A stretch of 64,000 nt of DNA from contig CANMOU010000001.1 in the NCBI GenBank assembly GCA_947499555.1, positions 868,001 through 932,000 on the forward strand, read 5' to 3'. The notes beneath the pieces are model-generated. The model was not told the origin of the DNA. It made no database searches and was given only the letters and a program-made list of their open reading frames with translations. The DNA comes from an uncultured Roseovarius sp. Its GTDB lineage: Bacteria; Pseudomonadota; Alphaproteobacteria; Rhodobacterales; Rhodobacteraceae. This document shows, piece by piece, positions 43,533 through 52,775 of this stretch. The position numbers and the translations under genes are program-made. The stretch's first letter is position 1. Every line of letters starts with the position of its first letter.

Positions 43533-46196
43533 TTACCTCACTGACCACCAGCCCTTGCGCTTGGGTTTTGCAGGGTCCGCCGTAGCCTCGGCCACAGTCG
43601 GCTCCGGCGCTGACGCGGCAGCAGGCTCAGGATTGGGCTCTGCTTGCGCCTCAACCACAGGTTCGGGCTCCGCGGCTTTGGGTTTGCGGGTGCGCGTGCG
43701 CTTCTTCGGCTTCTCGTCGGCCACCGCCTCCGGCTCATCTGCGGTGTCCGCCGGCGCGTCGGCCGTGGCCTCCTCTGCATCCGCCTTCTTCTTGCGCGTG
43801 CGCGGCTTGCGCTTGGGCTTTTCGGCCTCTGGCTCGGCCTGCGTTTTCGCATCCTCCTTCACAGCATCTTCGGCCTTGGCCTCATCCGTGTCAGGCTTGG
43901 TGTCTGCGTCGGTCTCATCCTTTTTCTTGCGCGACCGGCTGCGAGGTTTGCGTTTTGGCTTCTCGTCAGGCTGTGCATCTGCATCTGGCAGCGCCTCTGA
44001 TTCTGCGGCATCGCTCTCCGCGTCAGTTGCCGCATCCGCGCCTTCGCCCGACTCCTCCGTCGAATTGGTCTCATCGCCCTGATTATTCTTGTTCCGTGAC
44101 CTGCGGCGGCGGCGGCGGCGGCGCTTTTTGGGGCGCTCTTCGCCATCGGTCTCGGTCTCTGGCGTTTCCACCTCATCCTCTTCTTCAGGCAGGTCGAGAT
44201 CATCCAAAAGAGCGCTGCCCGCAGACACAACCGTTTCCGAGGCTTTCACAACCCGTGTCGCGGTCTTGAACTTCTCCAAGCTGAAATCGGGACTGATGAG
44301 CGCTGGATCCCCCTCAATGCGCACCGAGAGACCATAGCTCACCTCGATATGCGCCACGCGCTCGCGTTTCTGGTTCATCAGGAAATTGGCAATACCCACC
44401 GGGCACTTCACCAGCACTTCCCGTGAGCGGTTGCGCGTCGCCTCTTCCTCGATCTGGCGCAAAATGCTCAGCGCGAGATTGTCATCGGAACGGATCAAGC
44501 CAGTTCCATGGCAGGATGGGCATGGCTGTGTTGTGGCCTCGATCATCCCCGGGCGTAGACGCTGGCGGCTCATCTCCATCAGGCCAAAGCCCGAGATGCG
44601 GCCCACCTGAATGCGCGCGCGATCGGTCTTGAGCCGGTCTTTCATCCGCTTTTCGACCGCCGAGTTGTTCTTGCGCTCATCCATATCGATGAAGTCGATC
44701 ACAATGAGCCCGGCAAGGTCACGCAGGCGCAGCTGGCGCGCCACCTCTTCTGCGGCTTCCAGATTGGTCTTGAGCGCGGTGTCCTCGATTGAGCCTTCCT
44801 TGGTGGCTCTTCCTGAGTTCACGTCGATGGCCACGAGCGCCTCGGTCACGCCGATCACGATATAGCCGCCCGACCTAAGCTGCACCGTCGGGTTGAACAT
44901 GCCCGCGAGGTAACTTTCAACCTGGTAGCGGGCAAAGAGCGGCAGCGCATCAGTGTAATGTTTCACGTTCTTGGCATGGGACGGCATGATCATCTTCATG
45001 AAGTCCTTGGCAATGCGATAGCCACGCTCGCCTTCGACATGCACCTCATCAATCTCGCGGTTGTACAGGTCGCGGATCGAGCGTTTGATCAGATCGCCTT
45101 CCTCGTAAATCTTCGCAGGCGCGATGGATTTCAGCGTGAGTTCGCGAATTTGCTCCCACAGCCGCTGCAGATACTCATAGTCGCGCTTGATCTCGGCCTT
45201 GGTGCGTTTTGCCCCGGCCGTACGCACAATAAGACCGGCACCTTGCGGCACGTCGATCTCACCGGCGATTTCCTTGAGCTTCTTGCGGTCGGCGGCATTG
45301 GTGATCTTGCGGCTGATCCCGCCACCGCGCGCGGTGTTGGGCATCAAAACGCAGTAGCGGCCCGCAAGCGACAGATAGGTTGTCAGCGCAGCACCCTTGT
45401 TGCCGCGCTCTTCCTTGACGACCTGCACCAGAAGAATCTGGCGCACATTGATCACTTCCTGGATCTTGTACCGGCGTGGGCGGGGCTTACGTGGTGGGCG
45501 AATATCGTCCTGATCGTCCTCATCGGCCACAGATTCGATCGTTTCGTCTTTCGACGATGCATCTGCCCGCGCCTCACCCGTATCGTCCTCTTCCACCTCA
45601 CCGGCATCCGCATCCTCGTCGGATGGTGCTTCGTCGGCAGCGTCCTGATCACCCTCGTCAGAGGCTTCATCAGGTTCTTCGACGGGCGTCTCTGCCACGG
45701 TCTCCATTGGCGACAGCCCTTCTTCGCTGTCAGCCGCGATCTCGACCTCGGCCTCGACACCCTCATCAAGATCGATTGTCTCCATGCCCGACACTTCGCC
45801 GGTCACCACCGCATCCTCGGCGTCTGCCTTGGCGGCCTTTGAACGGCGGCGGCGGGGACGCTTGGGCTTTTTCTCTTCTTCCTCGTCGCGGGCCCTCATG
45901 GCCTCTGCATGGGCGCGTTCTTCTTCCAGAAGCGCCTCCCGATCCGCCACAGGGATCTGGTAGTAATCGGGATGGATTTCCGAGAAGGCAAGGAAGCCAT
46001 GGCGATTGCCGCCATAATCCACAAACGCCGCCTGAAGCGACGGCTCAACCCGGGTTACTTTTGCAAGGTAGATGTTGCCAGCAAGCTGGCGTTTGTTCTC
46101 AGATTCAAAGTCAAATTCCTCAACCTTGTTTCCGTCCACCACCACAACGCGGGTTTCCTCCGCGTGGGTGGCGTCGATAAGCATTTTCTTAGCCAT
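43533..46196 (-). CDS. rne: ribonuclease E
   Basis: An 887-residue RNase E, the main mRNA-decay endonuclease. The S1 domain (AGNIYLAKVTRVEPSLQAAFVDYGGNRHGFL) is split by an acidic, low-complexity insertion of about 160 residues, usual in alphaproteobacteria. Then come the RNase-H/5'-sensor region, the catalytic aspartates in VAIDVNSG and IDFIDMDER, and the zinc-link CPSCHGTG. The C-terminal 270 residues are disordered, with blocks of basic repeats (KPKRKPRSRSRKKK, KPKRKPRTRKKK, KPKKRTRTRKPK) for RNA and partner binding, ending GWWSVR. ATG at 46196 starts MAKKMLIDA, five codons inside the longest frame. The 5' leader is long, in keeping with autoregulation. Confidence 0.95.
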   Translation of the reverse strand: MAKKMLIDATHAEETRVVVVDGNKVEEFDFESENKRQLAGNIYLAKVTRVEPSLQAAFVDYGGNRHGFLAFSEIHPDYYQIPVADREALLEEERAHAEAMRARDEEEEKKPKRPRRRRSKAAKADAEDAVVTGEVSGMETIDLDEGVEAEVEIAADSEEGLSPMETVAETPVEEPDEASDEGDQDAADEAPSDEDADAGEVEEDDTGEARADASSKDETIESVADEDDQDDIRPPRKPRPRRYKIQEVINVRQILLVQVVKEERGNKGAALTTYLSLAGRYCVLMPNTARGGGISRKITNAADRKKLKEIAGEIDVPQGAGLIVRTAGAKRTKAEIKRDYEYLQRLWEQIRELTLKSIAPAKIYEEGDLIKRSIRDLYNREIDEVHVEGERGYRIAKDFMKMIMPSHAKNVKHYTDALPLFARYQVESYLAGMFNPTVQLRSGGYIVIGVTEALVAIDVNSGRATKEGSIEDTALKTNLEAAEEVARQLRLRDLAGLIVIDFIDMDERKNNSAVEKRMKDRLKTDRARIQVGRISGFGLMEMSRQRLRPGMIEATTQPCPSCHGTGLIRSDDNLALSILRQIEEEATRNRSREVLVKCPVGIANFLMNQKRERVAHIEVSYGLSVRIEGDPALISPDFSLEKFKTATRVVKASETVVSAGSALLDDLDLPEEEDEVETPETETDGEERPKKRRRRRRRRSRNKNNQGDETNSTEESGEGADAATDAESDAAESEALPDADAQPDEKPKRKPRSRSRKKKDETDADTKPDTDEAKAEDAVKEDAKTQAEPEAEKPKRKPRTRKKKADAEEATADAPADTADEPEAVADEKPKKRTRTRKPKAAEPEPVVEAQAEPNPEPAAASAPEPTVAEATADPAKPKRKGWWSVR

Positions 46197-46912
46197 ATTA
46201 GTCCGTTGCACGCACCGCGCGCGCCAGACCCTGGGGGAGGTAAGGCGCGTCGGTCGTGTCTATTCAAAGCGAAAATAGACGCACGGCGGGGCCGGTTCGA
46301 TTGGCCTCGGCTTGGCAACATCACTGTGCTCGCGCGCGTCATCGCGGTTCTTCTCCAGGGCATCGACCTCGGCCTTGGCCCCAATTTATATGCCGCGTCA
46401 CCGCATCATATGTGGGTGCGCTGGCGTCTCATGGCCTCTCTCAAGGCCCAATCGGTTGCCTCAACGCCTCCATGGGCTTGAAACAGCGAAACTCACCGGC
46501 CCGCTTTCGAACCGTATCTCTTAGTTAAGGTGTCGAATGGGGGAAAGACAATGGGGAATCGTGTTTTGTAGGGAGAAAGGTGGTTTAGGGTGGGGCTTGC
46601 CATATGCCTTTGCCCGATGATTACGGGTACAAGCTTGGACAGTTGTGAGTTTCGCAAAGCACATAGGGAAGGTAAGCAATGAGCCCTGAGTTGCCGTTGT
46701 TTCATCGCACCAAAGGCACGGAATCAAGGGGCGCAGCCCCGCCGTGCCAGCGACGGACCGGCCCTATGGGCCGTCGCTTTGTCTGAGCTGAGTGCACCGA
46801 ATGTTTGGTTGAATGACTTGGCAAATATCAAGTGCGCCATTCAAAAGTTGCTGCGCCGTCCCCCGGTCCGCCGCTGGCACGGCTTAGGGTAAGGTCGGCT
46901 CTGAGCCCAGAG
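46197..46912. other. long intergenic region upstream of rne
   Basis: 716 bp without a supported gene. The left third should be the rne leader and promoter; a TATAAA on the minus strand (46385-46390) is a possible -10 about 190 bases before the ATG, but I found no good -35. The right part is AT-richer and contains the inverted repeat at 46741-46883. Short open frames on both strands here have no recognisable family. Confidence 0.5.
46741..46883. repeat. 21-bp imperfect inverted repeat flanking about 100 bp
   Basis: The 21 bases at 46741-46761 (GCCGTGCCAGCGACGGACCG and G) are repeated inverted at 46863-46883 with one mismatch. The left arm also forms its own hairpin, AGCGACGG/CCGTCGCT, around CGGCCC-TAT-GGGCCG at 46749-46778. 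No transposase and no clear target-site duplication are visible, so it may be a MITE-like relic or a large hairpin. Confidence 0.6.
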
Positions 46913-47611
46913 TTACCCGGACAATGTTGCATTCGCATCTTTGAAAGGGAGACCGTCAAACGCCTCAACAAAAATAGAGTGACCGGCAAACAACCCTTGA
47001 TCTGCGTAGCAAAATATCAACATCTTTCCACTCACATCAACGCTGCTCAACAGTATCTTCGCTTCAAATGCTTCTGGTGTGAGTACTGGGTTTTCGACGT
47101 CTTTCACTGTTCCATCGTCACTCGTGATACTGTAGCGCCTCCAACTCTCATTGTATTCGTTCAAAAGGTCACGCGAAGCCACTGACCGGGCCTTTTTGTC
47201 CAGAGATATGAGAGATTTACTGAGAGTTCGCGCCGTATTTAGGCTTTCTTCCAGTGGTTCTCCATCCGGGTCGACTGAAAGCTCGATATTCCGGTTCTCG
47301 AAGCTAACATGCCCGACCAAACGGCCTTTGATCTGATGATCTTCATCCATTTGCCCAAGCACTGGATCAACCAATACAGTTTCGTCAGCGATTTTCGCGA
47401 CACCAACGCCTCTTAACCAATCGCCAATTCGTCTAAGCACTATATCACCATTGAGAGACTTTAGATGAAATTTGCAGAACCTGACAGATTTAGCAACGGC
47501 AGCAAAGTCCGCATAACAGCCATTGCGGGTTATTACATCGAAGCTTGAATTTACGTGAACAGCCCAGCTCGTGACTTGTCGCGGCCAACCTGTCTGTGCC
47601 ACGTTGACCAT
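46913..47611 (-). CDS. DUF2262-domain protein
   Basis: A 232-residue protein. The last 140 residues match what I remember of DUF2262: QIKGRLVGHVSFENRNIELSVD at the start and YADQGLFAGHSIFVEAFDGLPF at the end. The first 90 residues are unfamiliar, and the true start may lie downstream since no ribosome binding site precedes 47611. GC content is clearly lower than in rne and dctD on either side. DUF2262 genes are often found in variable neighbourhoods; function unknown. The neighbouring inverted repeat and composition suggest a small acquired patch. Confidence 0.7.
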   Translation of the reverse strand: MVNVAQTGWPRQVTSWAVHVNSSFDVITRNGCYADFAAVAKSVRFCKFHLKSLNGDIVLRRIGDWLRGVGVAKIADETVLVDPVLGQMDEDHQIKGRLVGHVSFENRNIELSVDPDGEPLEESLNTARTLSKSLISLDKKARSVASRDLLNEYNESWRRYSITSDDGTVKDVENPVLTPEAFEAKILLSSVDVSGKMLIFCYADQGLFAGHSIFVEAFDGLPFKDANATLSG

Positions 47612-47645
47612 CTACGACACGTCCCGCTGGCTTCTCAAGACAAAC

Positions 47646-48980
47646 TCAAAGATAATCCGACCGCTGCAGGCCATACTTGGCCATCTTTTCATTCAGCGTC
47701 CGGCGTGGCAGGCAGAGCTCGTCCATGACGCTTGCAATAGAGCCTTTGTGGCGGCGCATGGTGTTGTCGATGAGCATGCGTTCAAACGCCTCGACATACT
47801 CCTTGAGCGGCTTGCCCTCGGTGGTCATCACTGGCTGCATGTCCTGGTGATCGGACATCAGAAGCGACGCAATTGTGCCAGAACCCCGGCGCGATTGCAG
47901 AACGGCGCGTTCGGCGATGTTGATGAGCTGGCGCACGTTGCCCGGCCACGGGGCCTGCAGAAGCTGCGCGGCCTCCTGTGCGCTCACTTGCGGTGTCTCA
48001 CAGCCGTAATCATCGGCAAAGCTCTCACTGAAGCGCGTAAAGAGCGTCAGGATATCTTCGCCACGCTGGCGCAGCGGCGGCACCGTGATGCGCAGGGATG
48101 CCAGACGATAGAACAGATCCGAGCGCAGCGCATCTTCGCAGGTGCGGTCCTGTTCTTGCATGTTGGAAATGGCCACAACGCGGGTTTCGGGCGGCGTGCC
48201 CTCATCATTGATAAACGTCAAAAGCCGTGCCTGAGCCGTCTCAGAGAGCGTCTCAATGTCCTCCAGCACAAGCGTGCCACCGCGCGCTTCTTCTACCGCA
48301 GGCAATTGCGCGTCATCGGGCTGCATCGGGCCGAAAAGCCGCTTCATCAGCGCGTCTTCTTCATAGGCTGAGCAGGAGATCAGCACGAATTTCTTGCCCG
48401 CCCGTGCCCCCACAGCGTGTAGCGCGTGGGCCACAAGGGTTTTGCCGGTGCCGGTCTCCCCTTCGATCAGCACATGCCCATCGGCCTGGCCCAGATCGAG
48501 AATGTCTTCCTTCAGCCGCTCCATCACCGGCGAGGCGCCGATCAGCTTTTTGATCAGCTGCCCACCATCGGACAACTCACGCCGTAGTGCACGGCTATCA
48601 AGCACCATACGACGCGAATTCGTGGCCTTCTTGGCAAGCTCGTTCATCCGGTCCGGGTTGAACGGCTTTTCCAGGAAATCAAACGCCCCGATGCGCATCG
48701 CCTCGACCGCCATGGGCACATCACCGTGACCCGTGATCATGATCACCGGCAAGGCGCTATCGGTGCCCATGAGTTTCTTGAGAAACTGCATGCCGTCCAT
48801 GCCGGGCATGCGAATGTCAGTCACCACGATGCCCGGATAATCCGGCCCAAGCACCTTCAGCGCCTCTTCGGCGGATGGAAACGCCTCGGTGTCATAGCCC
48901 GAGAGCGCCAGCCACTGGCTGATCGACTGACGCATGTCTTTTTCATCATCGACGATGGCGATTTTCATGGCACTTGGCAT
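47646..48980 (-). CDS. dctD: NtrC-family response regulator DctD-like, lacking GAFTGA
   Basis: A 444-residue three-domain regulator: receiver (phospho-Asp in GIVVTDIRMPGMDG), AAA+ domain (Walker A GETGTGKTLVAHALH; Walker-B-like GGTLVLEDIETL; arginine finger region SDLFYRLASLRI) and a Fis-type helix-turn-helix at the C-terminus. Pairing with the dctB-like kinase upstream suggests control of C4-dicarboxylate uptake. The sigma-54 contact loop GAFTGA is absent: only 15 residues separate RLFG from GGTL, where about 28 are usual. Walker B also reads LED rather than LDE. The protein may therefore act with sigma-70 or as a repressor, as reported for Rhodobacter capsulatus NtrC. It starts 5 bases after the kinase stop. 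Confidence 0.85.
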   Translation of the reverse strand: MPSAMKIAIVDDEKDMRQSISQWLALSGYDTEAFPSAEEALKVLGPDYPGIVVTDIRMPGMDGMQFLKKLMGTDSALPVIMITGHGDVPMAVEAMRIGAFDFLEKPFNPDRMNELAKKATNSRRMVLDSRALRRELSDGGQLIKKLIGASPVMERLKEDILDLGQADGHVLIEGETGTGKTLVAHALHAVGARAGKKFVLISCSAYEEDALMKRLFGPMQPDDAQLPAVEEARGGTLVLEDIETLSETAQARLLTFINDEGTPPETRVVAISNMQEQDRTCEDALRSDLFYRLASLRITVPPLRQRGEDILTLFTRFSESFADDYGCETPQVSAQEAAQLLQAPWPGNVRQLINIAERAVLQSRRGSGTIASLLMSDHQDMQPVMTTEGKPLKEYVEAFERMLIDNTMRRHKGSIASVMDELCLPRRTLNEKMAKYGLQRSDYL

Positions 48981-48985
48981 GTCAG

Positions 48986-50749
48986 CTACTCCGCTGCTCG
49001 GGTTTCATCCGGTAAGATCGGCAATCGCATCTCGAACACGGCCCCACCCGTTTCTGCATTTCTGGCCGTCAACCGGCCTCCTAGGTCGTTGACGATGCCG
49101 GAAGAAATGGCAAGCCCCAAGCCGACCCCGTCGCCCGGTTCCTTGGTGGTGTAGAACGGCTCGAACAAATTCTCGATATCGACAATCCCGGTTCCGTTGT
49201 CGCGCACCGTGAGCACTGCTGTGTCACCCGAAACAAGCAAGATCTCGATGCGTGGCTCATCATTGGATTTGGTGGCGTCAAGCGCATTGCGCAAGAGATT
49301 GATGATCACCTGCTCGATCCGCACCCGGTTACCCATCACCCAGACCGGCTCGGATGGCAATGTACGCGTGATATCAACCCGCCCCTGACGCAGCTGCGGT
49401 TCCATCAGCGCAAGCGAGGAATGCACCGCATCGCCCATATTTACAGGCTGAATGTCCTCTCCGTCCTGGCGCGCATAGGATTTGAGCTGCTTGGTGATGA
49501 CGCCCATACGCTCGATCAGGTCATCGATCCGCTGGAAGGATGACAGGGCCTCATCGGGGCGATTTCGATTGAGCAAAAGCCGCGCCCCGGCCAGATAGGT
49601 CTTCATTGCGGCAAGCGGCTGGTTAAGCTCGTGGCTGACCGCCGCAGACATCTCGCCCAGCACCGCCAGTTTCGAACTTTGCTGCAGGGTTTGTTCGGCC
49701 ACGGCAAGGTTCTCTTGCACCCTCTGACGCTCGGCGATTTCCCGCTGCAGCCTTGCGTTCAATGCGCGAAGCTCTGCCGATTCCCGCTGGAAGACATTCA
49801 TCCGCGCGGCCGTTTTTCGGTTCAGGAAATAGAAGGCCAGCGCCAGCAGAATCGCGAATACCATGATCTCAAGCGCCAGAACGCCGTTCACCCGGTCTCG
49901 AATACTGGCAAAGGTGGTGAAGGAGGTGATCCGCCAGCCGCGAAACGCCACCCTGCCCTGCACCCGCATCACCGCCTCGCCCGACAGATAGGCATCCGGC
50001 GGCAGGGCCGATGACCAGTCCGTGGTGGCCTGCAGCGCGCGCAGGATGGCCGAGTTTGCGGGCTGCTGCGCGAGGGCATCTTGTTCGGTCAGTCCGCGCC
50101 AGCGTGGTTCGGTTGCCAGGATAATCTGGCCGTTGCTGTCGGTCACCAGAATAGCATCGGAAATACCGGCCCAGGCACGTTCGAATTTCTGCAGATCGAC
50201 TTCGACGACAATCATACCCGCCAAGGACTGATTGCTCGTGATCCGCCGGGAATAGACAAAGCCGAAATCGCCTGCCTCGCCTTGCACAACGGTGAAGATG
50301 TTGTCCGCTGACCGCAGGGTCTCGACAAAGTAAGGATCCTGACGTTTGCTTTGCCCGATCTGCGCACGATCCGTGGCCGCAACGACCCGCCCATCCTTGT
50401 CGAGCATCGTCAGAGAGGCCGCGCCGATCTCTTCATTGAACGCGATAAGTCGTTGTGAAGACTGCGCATATTCGCCGCTGTCAAGCGCCGCGATCAGCGC
50501 CGGGTCCCGCGCCAGAAGCTGCGGCACAATTGCGTTCTGCCGCAACTCTGACAGCAGGTTACCACTGTAGAGCGCCAGACGCAGCTCGGCTCGGTTGCGG
50601 GTGTTTTCGGTAAATCGATCCGTGAGAAGCCGGTTGGTGACAAACACCACCGCAATGGCGATGGCCGTGAGCAACAGCAAGGCCAATCGTGCGCGCCAGC
50701 CAATTGTCTTGGCCTCATGCTCGGGATCGGGCGTGCGCAACCTTATCAT
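48986..50749 (-). CDS. dctB: DctB-like sensor histidine kinase
   Basis: A 587-residue membrane kinase. Membrane helices at about 18-40 and 290-312 flank a double-PAS periplasmic sensor domain (ARDPALIAAL; AATDRAQIGQSKRQDPYFVETL), as in DctB proteins that sense succinate, malate or fumarate. A coiled coil follows, then the H-box LGEMSAAVSHELNQPLAAMKTYL and the ATP-binding N, G1 and G2 boxes (NLLRNALDATK, VRDNGTGI, GDGVGLGLAIS). It is followed by its response regulator. No dicarboxylate transporter gene is within the window. Confidence 0.88.
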   Translation of the reverse strand: MIRLRTPDPEHEAKTIGWRARLALLLLTAIAIAVVFVTNRLLTDRFTENTRNRAELRLALYSGNLLSELRQNAIVPQLLARDPALIAALDSGEYAQSSQRLIAFNEEIGAASLTMLDKDGRVVAATDRAQIGQSKRQDPYFVETLRSADNIFTVVQGEAGDFGFVYSRRITSNQSLAGMIVVEVDLQKFERAWAGISDAILVTDSNGQIILATEPRWRGLTEQDALAQQPANSAILRALQATTDWSSALPPDAYLSGEAVMRVQGRVAFRGWRITSFTTFASIRDRVNGVLALEIMVFAILLALAFYFLNRKTAARMNVFQRESAELRALNARLQREIAERQRVQENLAVAEQTLQQSSKLAVLGEMSAAVSHELNQPLAAMKTYLAGARLLLNRNRPDEALSSFQRIDDLIERMGVITKQLKSYARQDGEDIQPVNMGDAVHSSLALMEPQLRQGRVDITRTLPSEPVWVMGNRVRIEQVIINLLRNALDATKSNDEPRIEILLVSGDTAVLTVRDNGTGIVDIENLFEPFYTTKEPGDGVGLGLAISSGIVNDLGGRLTARNAETGGAVFEMRLPILPDETRAAE

Positions 50750-50794
50750 GGCGCTATGCTAGACCGCCGTGGCCCGCGCCTCAAGCGGGCAGCG

Positions 50795-51463
50795 TCATGC
50801 ATCGGCAAGTTGTCCGACAAGGCTTGTAAACAATGTCGCCCCTTCAGTGTTGCCATGGGTCGGCTCTGCCATCCGCTCTGGGTGCGGCATCATTCCCAGA
50901 ACCCGGCGGTTTTCCGAAAGGATGCCGGCAATATCCTGCTGTGAGCCGTTGGGGTTCTCGACATAGCGAAAGGCGACACGTTCTTCGTCATTCAGCTTCT
51001 GCAACACATCTGCATCGGCGAAGTAATTGCCATCATGATGTGCAATCGGAATGGTGATCGTCGTGCCGGCATTATAGCCAGACGTAAAGGCGGAATTAGA
51101 TGTTTCCACTTTCAGATCAAGCGCTTTGCAGACATACTTCAAGCCTGAATTGCGCAGCAACACCCCCGGAAGCAGGCCGGTTTCAGTCAGCACCTGAAAC
51201 CCGTTGCAGATGCCAAGCGCATAGCCGCCGCGTTCCGCATGTGCCTTGACCGACTGGCAAATCGGCGAATTCGCCGCAATCGCCCCGCAGCGCAGGTAAT
51301 CGCCAAAGGAAAAGCCGCCCGGAATACCCACCACATCCACGCCTTTGGGCAGGTCGGTGTCCTTGTGCCAAACCATCGTGACCTTGGCACCGGCATTCTC
51401 GAAAGCGACCTTCATGTCGCGATCACAATTCGAGCCGGGGAAAACGATGACAGCCGCGTGCAT
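50795..51463 (-). CDS. purQ: phosphoribosylformylglycinamidine synthase, glutaminase subunit PurQ
   Basis: A 222-residue class I glutamine amidotransferase supplying ammonia to PurL for the fourth step of purine synthesis. The nucleophile Cys is in [14 protein letters not shown] (about residue 86), and the His-Glu pair is in MPHPERM. It works with PurS (52.5 kb) and a PurL outside the window. It is the last gene of the leftward pur cluster, 12 bases after the alcohol dehydrogenase gene. Confidence 0.95.
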   Translation of the reverse strand: MHAAVIVFPGSNCDRDMKVAFENAGAKVTMVWHKDTDLPKGVDVVGIPGGFSFGDYLRCGAIAANSPICQSVKAHAERGGYALGICNGFQVLTETGLLPGVLLRNSGLKYVCKALDLKVETSNSAFTSGYNAGTTITIPIAHHDGNYFADADVLQKLNDEERVAFRYVENPNGSQQDIAGILSENRRVLGMMPHPERMAEPTHGNTEGATLFTSLVGQLADA

Positions 51464-51475
51464 GGGAAATCTCCT

Positions 51476-52519
51476 TTACTGCGTGAAGTCTGTGATAACC
51501 GCCACGCCGGGCGGTGCGGGATGATCAAAGGCGGCCAGTTCGGCGCTGGCGGCACTTAAGGGTACCGTGCGTGTCACTAGCGGAGCAAGCTCAAGCTGAC
51601 CGCCCGCAATGAGATTGAGAAGCGACGGGTATCGCCAGCTTGGCATGCCGCGCGTGCCGTGCAGGCTTAGCTGGCCACTGTAAAGCGCGTCCATCGGAAG
51701 GGTCATCTGCGTGTGCTGGCCGGTGGGCATGCCGATTTGCACCATGCGGCCCAGTTTGCGCAAAGACCGCAGCGCGGCGGTGGTGGTCGTCTCGATCCCC
51801 AGGGCCTCAATTGCCACATGCGCGCCGCCGCCGGTGATCTCGCGCACCGCCTCGGCCGCATCTCCGGAGGTGGCATTCACAACGCCATCGGCACCAAGCG
51901 AACTGGCGTAATCAAGCTTTTCGGCCACCACGTCGACAACGACGACCCGCGCCCCGAGCGCGCGTGCCAGCAGCAAGGTGGAAATTCCCACACCGCCACC
52001 ACCAAACACCGCAACCCATTCGCCGGGCTGCAATTCGGCACGCCCCACCAAGGCCTGCCAGGCCGTGGTCACGCGACAGCCAAGCCCGGCGGCCAGATGC
52101 ACATCCAACCCCTCGGGCAGCGCTGCGAGGTTGGCATCGGCATGGGCCACCGCAACATATTCCGCAAAGGCACCATCACAGGTAAACCCAGGCACAACCT
52201 GTTGCGCGCAAATGGTCTGCTGACCTGCCGCGCAATCGCGACATCTGCCGCAGCCCAGGATGAAAGGCGCGATCACCCGGTCCCCAACGGCCCAGCGCGC
52301 CACGCCCGCACCTGTTGCGACAACCTCACCGCAAAATTCGTGCCCCGGCGTGATCGGCAGCGCCACATCGGGGTCCGACCCGGTCCAGGCATGCCAGTCA
52401 GACCGGCAAATACCGCAGGCCAGCACACGCAGAACAACGCCACCGGCGGGCGGCACAGGATCATCGATCTCGGTTATGTCCAGAGGCGCGCGATAGGCGG
52501 TGATCCGGGCGGCGCGCAT
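51476..52519 (-). CDS. zinc-dependent alcohol dehydrogenase-family protein
   Basis: A 347-residue medium-chain dehydrogenase. Catalytic-zinc ligands are Cys in LACGICRSDWHAW and His-Glu in TPGHEFCGEVV; the structural-zinc cysteines are in GCGRCRDCAAGQQTIC; the NAD-binding loop is VFGGGGVGIS. The substrate is an alcohol or aldehyde that cannot be specified. It lies inside the purine cluster, 3 bases after purS and 12 before purQ, and must be co-transcribed with them, though it has no known part in purine synthesis. Confidence 0.88.
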   Translation of the reverse strand: MRAARITAYRAPLDITEIDDPVPPAGGVVLRVLACGICRSDWHAWTGSDPDVALPITPGHEFCGEVVATGAGVARWAVGDRVIAPFILGCGRCRDCAAGQQTICAQQVVPGFTCDGAFAEYVAVAHADANLAALPEGLDVHLAAGLGCRVTTAWQALVGRAELQPGEWVAVFGGGGVGISTLLLARALGARVVVVDVVAEKLDYASSLGADGVVNATSGDAAEAVREITGGGAHVAIEALGIETTTTAALRSLRKLGRMVQIGMPTGQHTQMTLPMDALYSGQLSLHGTRGMPSWRYPSLLNLIAGGQLELAPLVTRTVPLSAASAELAAFDHPAPPGVAVITDFTQ

Positions 52520-52522
52520 CGC

Positions 52523-52762
52523 TCAGGCGATCTCCACCGAATAGGATTCAATCACCGTATTGGCCAAAAGCTTCTCACACATCGCCGTCACGGTCTCTTC
52601 AGCTTTGGCGGCGTCGGTCTCGGCCAGATCAAGCTCGATCACCTTGCCTTGCCGCACGCCTTCGACCCCGTCGAAGCCAAGTTGGCCCAGCGCATGACGC
52701 ACCGCCTCGCCCTGCGGGTCGAGAACGCCGTTTTTCAGCATGACATGTACGCGTGCTTTCAT
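52523..52762 (-). CDS. purS: phosphoribosylformylglycinamidine synthase subunit PurS
   Basis: A 79-residue protein (starts MKARVHVMLKNGVLDPQGEA, then LGQLGFDGVEGVRQGKVIEL) that is the small structural subunit of the three-part FGAM synthase, joining PurQ to PurL. It lies 13 bases after purC and 3 bases before the inserted dehydrogenase gene. Confidence 0.93.
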   Translation of the reverse strand: MKARVHVMLKNGVLDPQGEAVRHALGQLGFDGVEGVRQGKVIELDLAETDAAKAEETVTAMCEKLLANTVIESYSVEIA

Positions 52763-52775
52763 CTGCTGTTGCCCC

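Noticed and set aside
43640-44130. Tandem DNA repeat in the end of rne
   Set aside because: The repetition is at protein level (basic KPKRKPR-like blocks in the disordered tail) and normal for RNase E.
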